64,000 nucleotides of DNA from Piezodorus guildinii (GCA_023052935.1 CM041295.1:17298880-17362879); one strand, 5' to 3'. Shown: positions 42,801-55,903, numbered from the stretch's first letter. Translations and numbers: made by a program. The notes: generated from the letters alone by a model not told the origin.

Positions 42801-43315
42801 AAACAAGGTAGATAATTGGGCTGATTAATTTCTTCCAAAAAAACTTAATTTTTTATTAAATCGCACATTCCAGTTGAGAACAAAGATCTGATGTTTCATT
42901 TAATGACTAGTTTTTACTGATTTTTCTTTTTAATTTTTGTATCAGTGAAAATGTGGGAAGGAACAATTGAATTTCAAAATGGTATAAACCAAGTAATTTT
43001 AAAATATTTATTTATTGCATTAACCTATTACTATTGTTAATTATTGTTTTTTAATACCCCTTATTGATTTTAAAATTTGTTGTGCAATTTGTTTTTTTAA
43101 TTTTGTTAATATATGACACCTAACTTATATTAATTTTTTATAAAACGTTTTAATGATTCACTTTACTATAGTGTTTCTTAATTTAATGGGAATTATTAAT
43201 TTTACTCGTAGAGTCATGAAGATGGGAAAAGATCCCGAAACATTCAATGTGTGATTTAATAAAAAATTAAGTTTTTTGGAAGAAATTATTCAGCGTAATT
43301 ATCTACCTTGAATAT
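42801..43315. mobile_element. Penelope-like element with inverted ends, subfamily 3
   Basis: The outer arms 'caaggtagataattgggct' (42805) and its inverse around 43312, with 'cttaattttttattaaatc' in both, enclose about 350 bp of AT-rich DNA. The right arm holds 'tcatgaagatgggaaaag' followed by 'atcccgaaacattcaatg', a degenerate CTGATGA-stem-GAAAC motif. There is no coding. It lies about 30 bp downstream of the full Jockey-A. Confidence 0.5.
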
Positions 43316-44344
<1,029 letters not shown>

Positions 44345-45200
44345 TATAGTAAACCCTCGTTTTAACGAACACCAAGGGACCAAAAAATTCTCTGTTCGTT
44401 ATAAAAGAATTCGTAATATCTGAAAAATATATTGTATGTATATTATACGTCTTGGTATAAATTCAGGTGGTTAAAAAGAAATATTTTCAATATTATTTAG
44501 AAACTAAAAAATTATTTAAAACTATGCACTATGTACATATATCTATCTTATTTTACATTTTACATAATACTTTAAGATTAACATAAACCATCATTTAAAA
44601 TACAAAAATTAAAAAGGAACTTACAATGTCAAAATCACAGCAATTCGTATGAATTTGAAATAATAAAAAAAATGTCTTTTATTTACACATCAGGAAGAAG
44701 ATGCAACGGACGCTTCGAGTTTATCTTTATTAGCGATAATCGTTGAAAGAGGAGATTTTGATTTCCCGTATTTTTCCACAATTTTCGGTTTCGACTCAAT
44801 TTTTTCATCCACTTCTTGGAGAATCGCCAACCTTGTATTGAAATCAATGGATTTTCTCTTGACCTCGTAGGAAAATCGAATTAAAGCAAGTAATAAAAAC
44901 AGAAAAAACTAACTGAAACTCTAGAAACCAAAAGCTGTCACAGACTGTGAATCACAGAATTGAGCTGAATAGAAGGAAGAGGTAAGGCTTTGGACAGAAA
45001 GGTTTCCGCTCTTTACTGCGAATTAAGACGTATCGTTATTTTTTTCTTCTTTATTTTTCGTAATAACCGAACAAATTCAATTCTGGGGTCCACGAAAGTA
45101 GTTCGTTATAAGAGAATATTTCGTTATAAATCCATTTTTCAAGGGACCGCAACGATAGTTCGTTATAAACGAGTGTTCGTTAAAAAGAGGGTTTACTGTA
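44345..45200 (-). mobile_element. Non-autonomous Tigger/pogo-like element, copy 2
   Basis: The body is 44347-45198, with TA at 44345-44346 and 45199-45200. The ends match copy 1 (AGTAAACCCTC, TTTAACGAAC and TTCGTTATAA words), except that the first base is T instead of C. On the minus strand the HTH remnant reads 'RKSIDFNTRLAILQEVDEKI' and 'SPLSTIIANKDKLEA' (about 44870-44700), more intact than in copy 1. No DDE domain. The element is reversed relative to copy 1, and its internal deletion has the same layout. Confidence 0.8.
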
Positions 45201-45985
45201 TATATAAGAAAATTGCAAAGTTGTTCATATATCACAATTTACTTCTATTTTATGGACTTGGACGACGCATGCGGGCACCTACTAAGATTTACCATTTCCG
45301 GAGGACTCATGGATATTACAATACCAAAGAAATTGATGAATCATTCGGAAAAATGCCTCAATGATGAACAGGTAGATGCGTCAAGGCACTAAAAGTTGTT
45401 GAAACAACTCACCCCAGTCATAGCATAGCTAATTTCACTTACTTGTTATTACTGGCAGTTTGAACTATTTGTTCAGCACATACACTGAGTTTGATTATAA
45501 AAATCATTGTGATAATAAACTGTTTTGATTTGAGAAATATTTTAGGCAATCAAAAATAATTTTTCCAATTCTAATTATCCCCACCTATAAGAGTGGTAGT
45601 GAATCATCAGTTATAGGAAGCTCATGATTCATCACATTGTTTTGTTATTCATTTTACGTACCTTCCTCGTTTTTTTGTTATGTTTTTAGATTAAATCGTG
45701 ATATAGGCATGTTTTAAAATTGTTGGCTTAAACGTCACGGAAAATTTGCCTGCACTCATTTTTTCTTATTTTTTTTAAATATTCATAGATAAAAATAATA
45801 AATTAAATAAATGAATGAGTTTCCCTCACAATCTCCTGTAAACAACATGGAATTTAGATTATTTTTGTATACTTCAATGTAATTAAATATGAAATGTTAA
45901 GTGAAAATTTTCGTTATATATTGTTATATTATTCAATTTAAAATAAATATTTTTATCTATTCACTTTCATTAACCTTATATATAT
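45201..45985. other. Interval without recognised feature
   Basis: No repeat or coding support. 'cttaaacgtcacgg' near 45728 may be a very decayed hammerhead-like relic. Confidence 0.4.
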
Positions 45986-45989
45986 ATAT

Positions 45990-46060
45990 ATATGATACAT
46001 AGCAAGAGAAAGTATTGCTATCCTGAAAATTGTCGTTTTTCAACTTTTCAAATTACAATT
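45990..46060 (+). repeat. S family, isolated 5' end
   Basis: 'gatacatagcaagagaaagt' followed by 'attgctatcctg' resembles the S 5' terminus. A (TA)n precedes it. Confidence 0.5.
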
Positions 46061-46139
46061 AATTTACTCGTAACTTTCTATTTGCTATTATTATCTATAT
46101 TATTATTTCAGTTTGGTATCTAATGTTTGTTATATCCTA

Positions 46140-46518
46140 GATCGGCCTCCACTAAGTCACACCAGTGACGCGGCTGAGAGCGAGGCGCTAGGATCTCTTG
46201 GACGCCGCTTTTCCCTCTACAAGTGCAGGAAAAGGCCCAGTCGGGTTCCTTTAGCAAATTGTAAAAATTGTATTAAGTTATGATTGTGTGTGTGATGTAA
46301 TGTTTAAATGTATTTATTACTTCTTTATTTCATTTATTTGTATTTATCTAAATTATAGGTTGTTGTTTTTTTTTTGTATATATATTATATTTTATATAAT
46401 TTGAGTTTATCATTGTATACGGTATATATATTGTGAATGGGATCTCATATCACTATTATTAATGTTCATATAGAAACAAATTGTAATATATCTCAATAAA
46501 TAAATATTAAAAAAAAAA
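46140..46518 (+). mobile_element. Jockey-A 3' UTR insertion
   Basis: From 'cggcctccactaagtcacac' through 'gacgcggctgagagcgagg' and 'ggatctcttgga' to 'ttgtaatatatctcaataaa' and poly(A). Closer to the copy at 35258 than to the full-length element. A possible imperfect duplication around 'aatgttt' (46127; 46525) is not secure. Confidence 0.8.
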
Positions 46519-46699
46519 AAAAAAATGTTTATATAAACTTTACTTTAATTTACATTTATATAATTTTGTTATATTCATAACTCATTTCAATTTGACAATA
46601 ATAACTCATGTTAATTTATTGATTAATTGTTTTATTAGCTTTTATTACTTTTTTTTATTTTTTACTAGTCAGCTCACTACTTTGTAACCTTTATTGTTA

Positions 46700-46935
46700 C
46701 TATTTTATGGTAACTTATTTTAGCCCCATTAAAGTTCCGCAACGTTGGTGGAATCGCACATTTATAAATAGTTTTTACCTACTTTCTTACGGTCATCTAT
46801 TTAATTTTTTTAAAAATTTCCATCGAACATTAAAATGATTCAACAAATTTATCTTCTTATGAAAGTTCTTAAATCGAATTTTAAAAACGTGTTAACTAAA
46901 AGTCGTGTGTTTAGCTCACTTGATTTTTATTGGAT
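46700..46935 (+). repeat. Degenerate Penelope-like fragment followed by S 3' end
   Basis: 'ttagccccattaaagttccg' and then 'caacgttggtgg' recall the hammerhead-like layout. The end 'gttaactaaaagtcgtgtgt' and 'ttagctcac' (46896-46920) matches the S 3' terminus. Confidence 0.4.
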
Positions 46936-47617
46936 AATTTGGTGTTGAATAACCCACACATAAGCTTATTAACCTAAACTATTACAATACACTGAAGATA
47001 ATTTTTTTTTTTTTTGTGTATGATGCCATGTCATGGTTGTCCTTATATCCCGGTTATAAACAGGTAATTCGCCACGGTTGATTGTTCTCTTAAGGATAAA
47101 GAGACAATAAAAAAAAAATGAAAGAACCGCTTAGAAAAAAAAAAAAAAAAAAAAAAAAATTAAAATCCCATTGTTCTAAGCCCTCGTTGAGGAGGAATAG
47201 ATGGTATTATGGTATAAAGGCAAATATTATCCCAAGACAGGAGTTTGGTATGAAGCAGTGTTGTTAGGTGAAGCTAACCACAGCTAAATCGGGTTGTGGA
47301 GAGGGATTCCCTTTCTTAGGGACCTGGGGATTTAATGTGTGTTGATTCAAGGAGCCTCTTTGAGATCCCGGATCTTAGAATCCCTCTAATGAATAGACCC
47401 CTTTATCCCAAGTTTCTTTCATCTGCTTCGGATGGAATACGCGGGCAATAGACCGAAATTAAAAAATAAAAAATAAATTATCCTCGTCAAAGATGAAATC
47501 GGAATATGATATATAGAAACAGGTGCAGACCCAGGAGACGGATGGAGGTCAGATTGTAAGATAATTCAGGGATGATTAATATTTTTATTAATTTTTTTAA
47601 TTTCACTTACTTAAATA
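46936..47617. other. Unassigned interval with GC-richer island 47165-47460
   Basis: The island is not repeated in the window and lacks ORFs of note. It is bordered by poly(A) at 47137-47158. Origin unclear. Confidence 0.35.
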
Positions 47618-47843
47618 TGAAATATTAGTAATGGAAAGTACTGCGATTTGTAAAATTTTTGAATTACAGTTTCCAAAAGAAATACATGTTTTAGCTTCCC
47701 CTGAGTCAAAATAACCAAGTGGCGCAATAGGCCTGTGTGTGTGTGTGGTGTGTGTGTGTGTGGTGTGGTTTTGTGTGTGTGTGTGTGGAGTGTGGTAAGT
47801 CTAGCAGGAAAACAAAGACATATCAAACAGAAATTTTATATTT
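47618..47843 (+). repeat. S family copy, 5' part, with (GT)n expansion
   Basis: 'atgaaatattagtaatggaa' to 'aaatacatgttttagcttcc', then a (GT)n tract at 47731-47789 located exactly where other S copies carry 'ctgtgtgtgtgtg'. It is interrupted by a CR1/L2 insertion at about 47844. Confidence 0.7.
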
Positions 47844-48259
47844 ATGATACCCTACTCATATCCGCCATGCTTCTTCCCTACCATCATTCAAGTCCCAGCT
47901 GTTCGAGAGTACCTATTGTCATCTCAAACAGACGCTCCACAAGCCTGATATTTCAAATCAAATATCTATTAAAAAAGAAAATTTATCATTTATTGTTCAT
48001 GTTTCTATATCGATCAATTATTATGAATCAGTTTCAATGTTAAGTTTTGTTCAACATATCAGAAGTTATTAATTTATTTTACTCTTTTGTTTTATTGTAT
48101 CCTATTTTTCTTCTTAAAGCTTTGTAAATAAGAATTAATTATAATCCTTTGGTCTTGTGGCCAGACATATTGTATATATTAATTGTACATATTACATTGT
48201 TCTTAAGGGACCCAGTCCCAGAATAAAAATATGTTCTATTCTATTCTATTCTATTCTAT
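47844..48259 (+). mobile_element. CR1/L2-type LINE 3' end with (TTCTA)n tail
   Basis: The start encodes 'PTHIRHASSLPSFKSQLF'-like text with changes (47848-47905). The 3' UTR contains 'cttgtggccagacatattgt', 'gggacccagtcccagaat', and ends in a pentamer repeat TTCTA/ATTCT at 48232-48259. Short tandem-repeat tails are typical of CR1/L2-type retrotransposons. The S repeat resumes immediately after it. Confidence 0.75.
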
Positions 48260-48330
48260 AAGCCCGGAATGTTACAGCGACGTATTCATCAAATAAAATA
48301 ATATTTGTTCAATGCAATTTTTTGTGTTTT
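48260..48330 (+). repeat. S family copy, continuation
   Basis: 'taagcccggaatgttacagc' matches 'atgcctgagatgttacagc', the block that should follow the truncated part at 47843. Confidence 0.5.
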
Positions 48331-49004
48331 TGAGCATAATAACAGAAATATTGTATAATATCCCGCTACTTAGTAATTATCCCTTAATAAAAATAATAAT
48401 AAATACTTTCAATTTTGAATGCATGATTTTAATTTAAAATTGTATGTATTATTTTCCAAGATCAATTTAAAATATATATTAGTAAATGTGTAAATAACAG
48501 ACAGCGAAAAGTAATATAGCCTTGATAAGATTCAGTCAAATATTGCATATATCCCAATATGAAAGGGAAAAAATAAATCATCAACATTCTTAAGATTGTT
48601 TTTTTTTTTTTTTTTTTAAAGAAATATAACGCTTAATTATAAAATTAACGGGTAATTTACCTTGAAAATTAAAACCATTAGATAAGTACCGTTATATGTT
48701 GGTTTCGCAATAAAATGAAACACAAAAATCATTATGCGCTTTTAATTACTATAGGTCTTCTGGGTTTTAAAGGTTAATAGCATTTTCAAGAAGAAAAGTG
48801 CATTTCTTTTATGGTTTAAGCACCTATTTTGCACTCTATTGTATAATAGGATTTTTTATGAGTGTTCTTTCTATACCATTAATGATTTTTTGAATATACT
48901 GCTCTTTTGTTCTTTTTTTTTTTTTTTTTAACTAGAAGAAGAAATTAAGAATATAAAGTGCTGACATAGTGCTTTTTACACAATCTTTCGAATTTCTGAC
49001 TAAA
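48331..49004. other. AT-rich interval, no feature recognised
   Basis: Poly(T) tracts at 48599-48617 and 48911-48929. Confidence 0.45.
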
Positions 49005-49690
49005 GATACTAGTTAATTTTTTTGAAATGATTGACTTTTTATATAAACCAGTGATATTAAACTAAGGAAACTATATATTTATATTTTTTATAATATATAT
49101 ATATATATATATTATATAATATATAATATTATATTATATATTATTAATTTATCTAAACCAAAAATTAATTAAAAAATATTTTGCTGATTTGTTCTTATCA
49201 GTTAATAATCCAATCCATCCAAATTGTATATTTAGCCGTATTTTTTATCAATGCTACCTACAATAAATAGTTAATTTTTAGAATGTACACAATTGAAGAT
49301 ACTTTATAGGAAGAAAATGTAAATCAGAATGAAAACTGTGTCTTATTAAAGCCCATTAAATTTTATGTCGATATTAGCGAATTTAATCCAAATCGTTAGA
49401 GCCGTAAAAATGTGCAAAATGCATTAGTACAAAGTGGCTCTTCTGATTGGCCGATTTTTATGGGAATGTTGCTGTAATATCACAGGCATTGACACTCTTA
49501 GAATATGAAATATCAGTTTTTACTTATCGTTTTGCGCTAGACTAACAAGATACACACGGACACATAGATGTTTTTCTGGGACTTGGTTATTTAGACTTAA
49601 GGGACCCTAAAACGTGTATTTCCGTAGAAAATTGGAATTCGAATATGTTCACAATCGCATTACTTTCATTTACTACCAATTTGAAACTTA
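49005..49690 (-). repeat. S family copy
   Basis: Minus orientation. 'agggaccctaaaacgtgtat' (49599-49618), 'ctgtaatatcacaggcat', 'taatccaaatcgttagagcc' and the terminal 'gcattactttcatttacta' are all landmarks in the correct order. The 3' third is lost in AT-rich sequence containing (TA)n at 49093-49112. Confidence 0.7.
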
Positions 49691-51059
49691 GCTAAGTTAA
49701 AGTAATACATATTTTTAGATTTCAATTTGGAAACCAAAAAAGAATACTAGGACTAGCCCAAGGTGTTGCGCAAGAGCTAATACTAAGACCCATAATTTTT
49801 TCATTATTTTTGTCTTCATTAAGAAAAAGACCTTCGCAACAAACCGGAATAAGATATTCTATCCGTTGGGGCGACAAGGTGCGTTGCCTGAGTATGCTTA
49901 GAGGTAATATATCAGTGACGAGGGGAGGGGAGGGGGGGTTATCTCGGAGGGCTAGAGTGGGGGGAGGGGTTCTGGGGAAGGGGGGTCCTAGCAGCTGCTC
50001 AGGGTCCACTCCCGTTCCAAATTCCATTAGCATCTTTCTTTTATTTTAGAAATTTCTTATCCAACCTCTTAAGTCATTTCTTCTTTATGGTCCCTTTCAT
50101 TCGTTTTGTTTTGCCTTCTAAGCAAATATCTCACCCCGTGGGGCGACTCCCCTATCTGCCCAATGACTCTGTTCCGTATAATAATAAAATTAAGCGGTGT
50201 TTTTCTCCTGAAAAGTTATTGCGACTGGGGATAAAAGGTTTTTTATTTTTTATTTGACAACATAACACTCCAAGATAAATCACCATTCTATTACTGTTTA
50301 GTATCCAGGCGATTTCCGTAAAACAAAAATTACCTACGTGCACCATTTATTTTATTTTTTTCAATTATCTCAAGTACAGCTGTATTTTTTTGTAATCTTT
50401 ATTATTCTTTAATATTTTACATATTTTTTGTATATTCCATACTTAATTGAAATTGAAGGATCATGAAAAATTTTATCTCCACCTATATCTATTATTTTGA
50501 TTACGTTTCGTTACATTGGTTCTCATCTTTCGAACTTCATAATTTATATAAAAGGAATAATGCCTAATATAAAAAAAAAATTATTGGTTTTGAATATTAC
50601 AATTTCCTGCCAAATTATGTTATATAAATATATTTATGTCTTTTTATTTTCTCATCATGGATAGAATTTCATCATTTAAACGGCTTAATATTATACTTGT
50701 AACGTAAACCTACAGAATAAGAACAGCAAAAAAGACACAATTTCATGAGAAACAAATATGTTATAGACACTCTGTGGTATCTATGTAATATATATTGGTA
50801 CAGTATTATGTAGGGTGTTGATAGAGGCGCTCGACTTGTTGGGTACTAGCACCATATACATTTATACAGTTCTATTACTGTTGTCGAGGTGTTTTTGTTA
50901 TTGCGTTGTTTCTCTCACTCTCTAATCTTAATTCATAGGTATAATTTCACATATTCATATATATACATACACATAGGCACCCACACACATACACACATTC
51001 TATACAATTCATTTTTTTTCACAGTTCTTGGATATGTATGTTATGTCTAAATATTACAT

Positions 51060-51119
<60 letters not shown>

Positions 51120-51576
51120 TATTATATTATAATAATCATCTACTCTCTGAGTGAAAGTTAAATTTGTTAAAAAAAAAAAAAAATCCCGGTCTACATCTAG
51201 TATAAGATGTTAAAGATATTCAAGCTATAGAAAAAATTTAAAAAAACTCTAGGCACCTTTCAACTAGCTTCTTATTCAGCGAGACGTTACGAAGCACCTA
51301 TGGTTACGTTTTCATATCAATATTCCAGCGTGAAAGTTCAATTCACAGTTCGTTATAAATTTAAATAAATTATACGCGCAAAGCGGAATCATCACGACTG
51401 CACAGCGCAAGAAAAAGAACAAAATTTATTCATCACACGAATACATTTGAAGAATAAAAAAAAAAAAAAAAAAATAGTCGGAATTCGGACACACAATTAA
51501 ACCCGACAGGAAGCACCCCATATTGAGATACAAACGAAACAAATTACATGACATTTGGCTCTATCGGAGTCTATCA
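49691..51576. other. Unassigned interval
   Basis: It holds a G-rich stretch (49918-49995), weak ORFs on both strands at 49722-50049, (TA)n at 51065-51115 and AT-rich DNA. A 'GLAQGVAQELILRPIIFSLF' string (around 49752-49812, +) vaguely resembles the G-x-P-Q-G-S-x-L-G-P box of reverse transcriptases, but nothing around it supports a LINE. Confidence 0.35.
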
Positions 51577-51830
51577 TTATTGGGGACCATTGAGGAGACA
51601 GTCCGGACAATAGGAGATACGCCTATTCAAAGGCCTCACACAGTTGGCACTGAAGCTTAAGAAGTCTAACGTATGGTAATATCTCATGCAATCACTTAAG
51701 ACATCAGCTGGGTTGGGGGGATGATTACAATACTCGTCTTGATTGGGCCCAGCTGCAACAACACGCTTTTTACTATCCAATATAGGGCTCCCATGCACCT
51801 GTAGTCCTCGTAAAGACAAGGCACATCAAC
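51577..51830 (-). CDS. Unrecognised ORF, possible exon
   Basis: The minus-strand frame between stops encodes 'SLRGLQVHGSPILDSKKRVV' and ends 'SYCPDCLLNGPQ' at TAA (51577). Composition is balanced, with six Cys including C-P-D-C, unlike the Lys/Asn/Ile-rich chance ORFs of the window. No ATG lies at the start (the frame opens with TTG codons after a stop), so if real it would be an internal or terminal exon. A Jockey-B remnant follows at 51965. No family recognised. Confidence 0.25.
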
Positions 51831-51964
51831 AAGACAACTCGTCTGATGGGAGTACAAATCCAAATCGAAACTGTCGCTGCAATAGGATGAGTTCTTGTTT
51901 GATGAGTTTGGGGTATCAGTTAAAGCAAACTTTGCTACGAAGAGAATAACATATAATAGATTTC

Positions 51965-52078
51965 TGTGGATACAATTCTCTAGGCATCATCATAAAAGAC
52001 TCAATATCCCATTTGTTGCAGGCATAGCCCGGAAAAGACATGCCTCTTTTAATTCCTAAATGTTCTTAACATGCCATC
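51965..52078 (+). repeat. Jockey-B LINE fragment
   Basis: The translation 'LHHHKRLNIPFVAGIARKRH' matches the family-B 'LIHKDLNIPFVADIAR' segment. It is very short. Confidence 0.65.
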
Positions 52079-52308
52079 TCTGAGAGTTCTCTCTAGCACT
52101 CAGGGCCGCGAGTAGAGAAAAGTATAACATGAAATGTGCGATGTCGTGATGTGAAGTCTCCGATTATGAATTATCATACACTTTCGACGTATTTTCATAA
52201 ATATACAATAACCGTACTCTCAATAAAACTTAATAATTTGTTTTTGAAAACTTTGATCGTAAATAATGTTTGCATTTTTAAAATGGTGTTTTCTAAATTA
52301 AAAAATCT
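52079..52308. other. Interval without recognised feature
   Basis: No signal beyond short ORFs. Confidence 0.35.
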
Positions 52309-53056
52309 GGTGCGGGCAACACACGACTTTCACTTACCTTCGTTTCTAAAATCAATTAAAGAATTTTCAAATACAGTATGAGATAAAAATAAGTGGAACA
52401 ATTAAAGAATTAATTAAATGGAATTTCTATAGAAACATGTGTTTATTAAAAAAATCTATTGTATTATTATCTAAAATAATCGCTTAGTTTTATCGGCTTT
52501 TTATTACTAGCTATTAACTTTTAAAAGCTTGAGTATGAAATAATATTTTTCTGAAATCATTAGCTTTCCAAGGGTATATCATACATATATATTATTGTTA
52601 TTATGTTCAAAAACGAATAATTGCGTTAAAAAAATATTTTTTTCTGTTTTTCTCCTATACTTGGGTATTGAATTCATTCAATTTATATATTTATCTGTTT
52701 TTCATCAGTGGTAACAAGATAATATAGTTATTTTTATAGAATCAACAAAACTAAAAGTACTTTCGAGGAAGAAAACTTAAAATATCGGCAATTAAGCCCT
52801 GTCAGACCATTTTAATCAGAATGAAACCTATATGATATTAAAGCCTATTACATTTTACACCGATATAGCGAGTTTAATCAAAATCGTCGGAACCGTTTTC
52901 GAGAAAATCGAAAAATGGTGCAAAATGCATAGTATAAAGTGGCTCTTTCGGTAAGCTCATTTTGATGAAAAAGGTTCTGTAACGTCTCAGACGTATATTT
53001 GTCTTAAATATGAAATTTTAGTTTCATAGGACTTACCGTTTTCGCCCGGGAGTTAC

Positions 53057-53095
<39 letters not shown>

Positions 53096-53212
53096 CTTTT
53101 GCGGGACTTGGTTATTTTGACTCAGGGAACGCTAAAATGTGTATTTACGTTGAAAACTGGAATTTGAAAATTTTCACGATCGCAATACTTTCACTTACTA
53201 TTTATAGTAAGT
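52309..53212 (-). repeat. S family, near-complete reference copy (about 905 bp)
   Basis: Read on the minus strand, it starts 'atagtaagtgaaagtattgc' and ends 'ggtaagtgaaagtcgtgtgt' followed by 'tgcccgcacc'. Both termini therefore share GTAAGTGAAAGT as a direct repeat. The 5' side is preceded by its inverse (TACTTTCACTTACTA at 53193-53207 against TAGTAAGTGAAAGTA at 53208-53222). Inside are 'ctgtgtgtg' expanded to (CA)17 on the plus strand (53060-53092), 'acgattttgattaaactc', 'gccgatattttaa' and 'acccttggaaagct'. No ORF. At least 14 partial copies lie in this window in both orientations. Its class is unknown. Confidence 0.75.
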
Positions 53213-53427
53213 GAAAGTAAAATAGAAAACATGTTTTAATAATGTGTATATTACAATAGTTTGTTTTGATATGACTTTATCATATAGTTTTATTTTATTT
53301 TATTTAACTCTTACAAGCAAACGCTATCACGGATTTTTACTTTAGCCTCTTCTGTTGCCGTGTAGCGGTGGCCTTTAGTTAAATAGGCAATGGCAAAAGT
53401 TGAAGTGCTAACTAACCATTGGTTGAA

Positions 53428-53705
53428 ATATACAGTAAGGAAAAGTATTGCGATCGTGAAATATTATCTAATAAACAAAGTTGTGAAAGGTAATGCAAAG
53501 TGACGAATAGGGCATAAACGTTAGTGTTAATAATGTACATAACAATTTTATATTACGTTATTTAATCTAGACATACATTTCAAACAAAACTGAATACAAT
53601 TTCTTTAAACTTATATTTACATTAAGTTTATTTCATACTTCTTTAATTGATTTAAAAAGAAAAAAAAAAGAGGTAGGCGAAAGTCGTATGTTGCCCGAAC
53701 AAGTT
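53428..53705 (+). repeat. S family, internally deleted copy
   Basis: The 5' end 'agtaaggaaaagtattgcga' jumps after about 35 bp to the late block 'acaaagttgtgaaaggta' and ends 'gaggtaggcgaaagtcgtat'. A convergent S end lies at 54219. Confidence 0.65.
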
Positions 53706-54218
53706 TGGTCTGTAGAAGAATCAGATCGATAGTCACCTTTAAAGAAGAATCCTTTAAGGAGCTCAATGGCGTATGCGAAAATTGAAAAATTGAAGGGATA
53801 TAGTAATGGGAGGGGGGCCGATAACTGGGAAGGGAGGGAGTAAATTAACTCCTCAGCCCCGATGACACCCTCCAGCAAGGATGGGGTGTCGTTCCAGTCC
53901 CTCCAGCAAATACTCCAATCTCCAATTTAACAAGGAATAGTTATATAGGAATATCCGACCGTGAAGAGTGGAAAATCCACCGCGTATCGAATATTACTAA
54001 AGGACGCCAATGTAACTTATCTTGTCCCTGTCAGGTACACCGACCCCGCAACACTGAAAGCCCGGAAGGGAAAAAAACCCATGTCCCACCAGCCTCGTGT
54101 CAGCCACTATGGAGTATCAATATTCTCACAAGCTTCACTGCCGCTGAAATATTCGGGAGAAATAATGAGGTGTTTCTATTTTGTACCAAAACGAGGGTTT
54201 CTTACAAAAAAAATGTGG
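53706..54218. other. GC-richer unique segment between two convergent S ends
   Basis: It lies between S 3' termini in opposite orientation (53670-53705 + and 54219-54260 -). Short ORFs are present (53961-54290 +, 53633-53878 -), but no family resemblance. It may be host sequence captured between two insertions. Confidence 0.3.
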
Positions 54219-54262
54219 TGCGTACAACACTCGACTTTCACCTACCTCTTTTTTAAAAATAA
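54219..54262 (-). repeat. S family, 3' end
   Basis: 'acaacactcgactttcacct' followed by 'acctc' and poly(T) is the inverse of the S 3' terminus at 53670. Confidence 0.6.
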
Positions 54263-54359
54263 ATTTACGGAATTGTCAATGAACAGTTAAAAAAAATTTA
54301 AAGAATTAAATTGCGGTAGGCCTCTCTGGAGTTGATATAATTTAACTAAAAGATTATAG

Positions 54360-54985
54360 AAATGAACGAATGGATTCCAAAATGTAAACAGAGAACTATA
54401 GTAAGGTTAAATCTGATGATGAGAAAAACAGCACGAATTTTACAAATTCATAAAAAAATAACAAACAATAAACAAACAAATAACCAAAATAATTTTTATT
54501 CTCAGACATTCAAGGTTATGAAGTATGTGCTACACTTCTTAGCCGAAACAAAATCAACCCATTCCTGTCCAGAATTATTACTTGTAATGAAAAGTAGAAA
54601 TAATACATTTTTCAGAGCCCCTAACACATCAAAGAACAGTAATGATTAGTGTTTTGTTGGCTTCATTTAGTTTGATACCGATACAGCTAAATCTACGAGA
54701 AAACATCCATGCCAAATCGTATTCCAACCAAATTAATGCAATGCATAAAAAAATTGGCAATAAAAATGCCATTATTGGTTTGTTGGAGTTTGTATTTGAA
54801 ACTCTGCCACATCCGCCCTTCTCTCCGGACTTCACGCATACGGGTCATCAGATTTCTATACACCATGACAGAAAAAAAAAAAATTAATGGACAAAGGGTA
54901 CTAGAGAAGGATTTTGGGGGTTATATCAATTCTAATGATGGGCGAATTTACTCCGAAGGAATGGAAAAAATGCCAAGACGTTGAT
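54360..54985 (+). pseudogene. mariner transposase relic
   Basis: Across several frames the order of a mariner transposase can be followed: 'NEWIPKC' (W-V-P-H-E-L region), 'YEVCATLLSRNKINPFLSRI' and 'ITCNEK' (54517-54600). Asn stands here where the first catalytic Asp of the (T)-G/C-D-E-K box should be. Then come '..NIHAKSYSNQINAM' and 'LPHPPFSPDFTHT' (P-P-Y-S-P-D-L region, third Asp kept, about 54808-54843), and 'YINSNDGRIYSEGMEKMPRR' near the C-terminus, ending at a stop at about 54984. Numerous frameshifts. No terminal repeats recognised. It is older than, and a different subfamily from, the element at 26745. Confidence 0.75.
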
Positions 54986-55089
54986 TTCTGCCAATCAATC
55001 AAATAATATTAATTATTGTCTACAACCCTCACTGTTCACTGCGCATCATTACCTTAAACAACTATGTAAATCTTGAAAAAAAAAAAATA

Positions 55090-55903
<814 letters not shown>

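Noticed and set aside
44990..45364. 124-codon plus-strand ORF
   Set aside because: It lies antisense across the end of a Tigger element and its ITKYKR-like repeats come from the TTATAACGAA words of the terminal repeat.
47611..47826. Thr-His-rich minus-strand ORF
   Set aside because: Product of the (GT)n tract inside an S copy.
49752..49830. 'GLAQGVAQELILRPIIFSLF' resembling an RT G-x-P-Q-G-S-x-L-G-P box
   Set aside because: No flanking RT motifs in any frame; a single short resemblance is insufficient.
54709..54984. 91-codon ORF taken as a gene
   Set aside because: It is the out-of-frame and partly in-frame reading of a mariner transposase relic.
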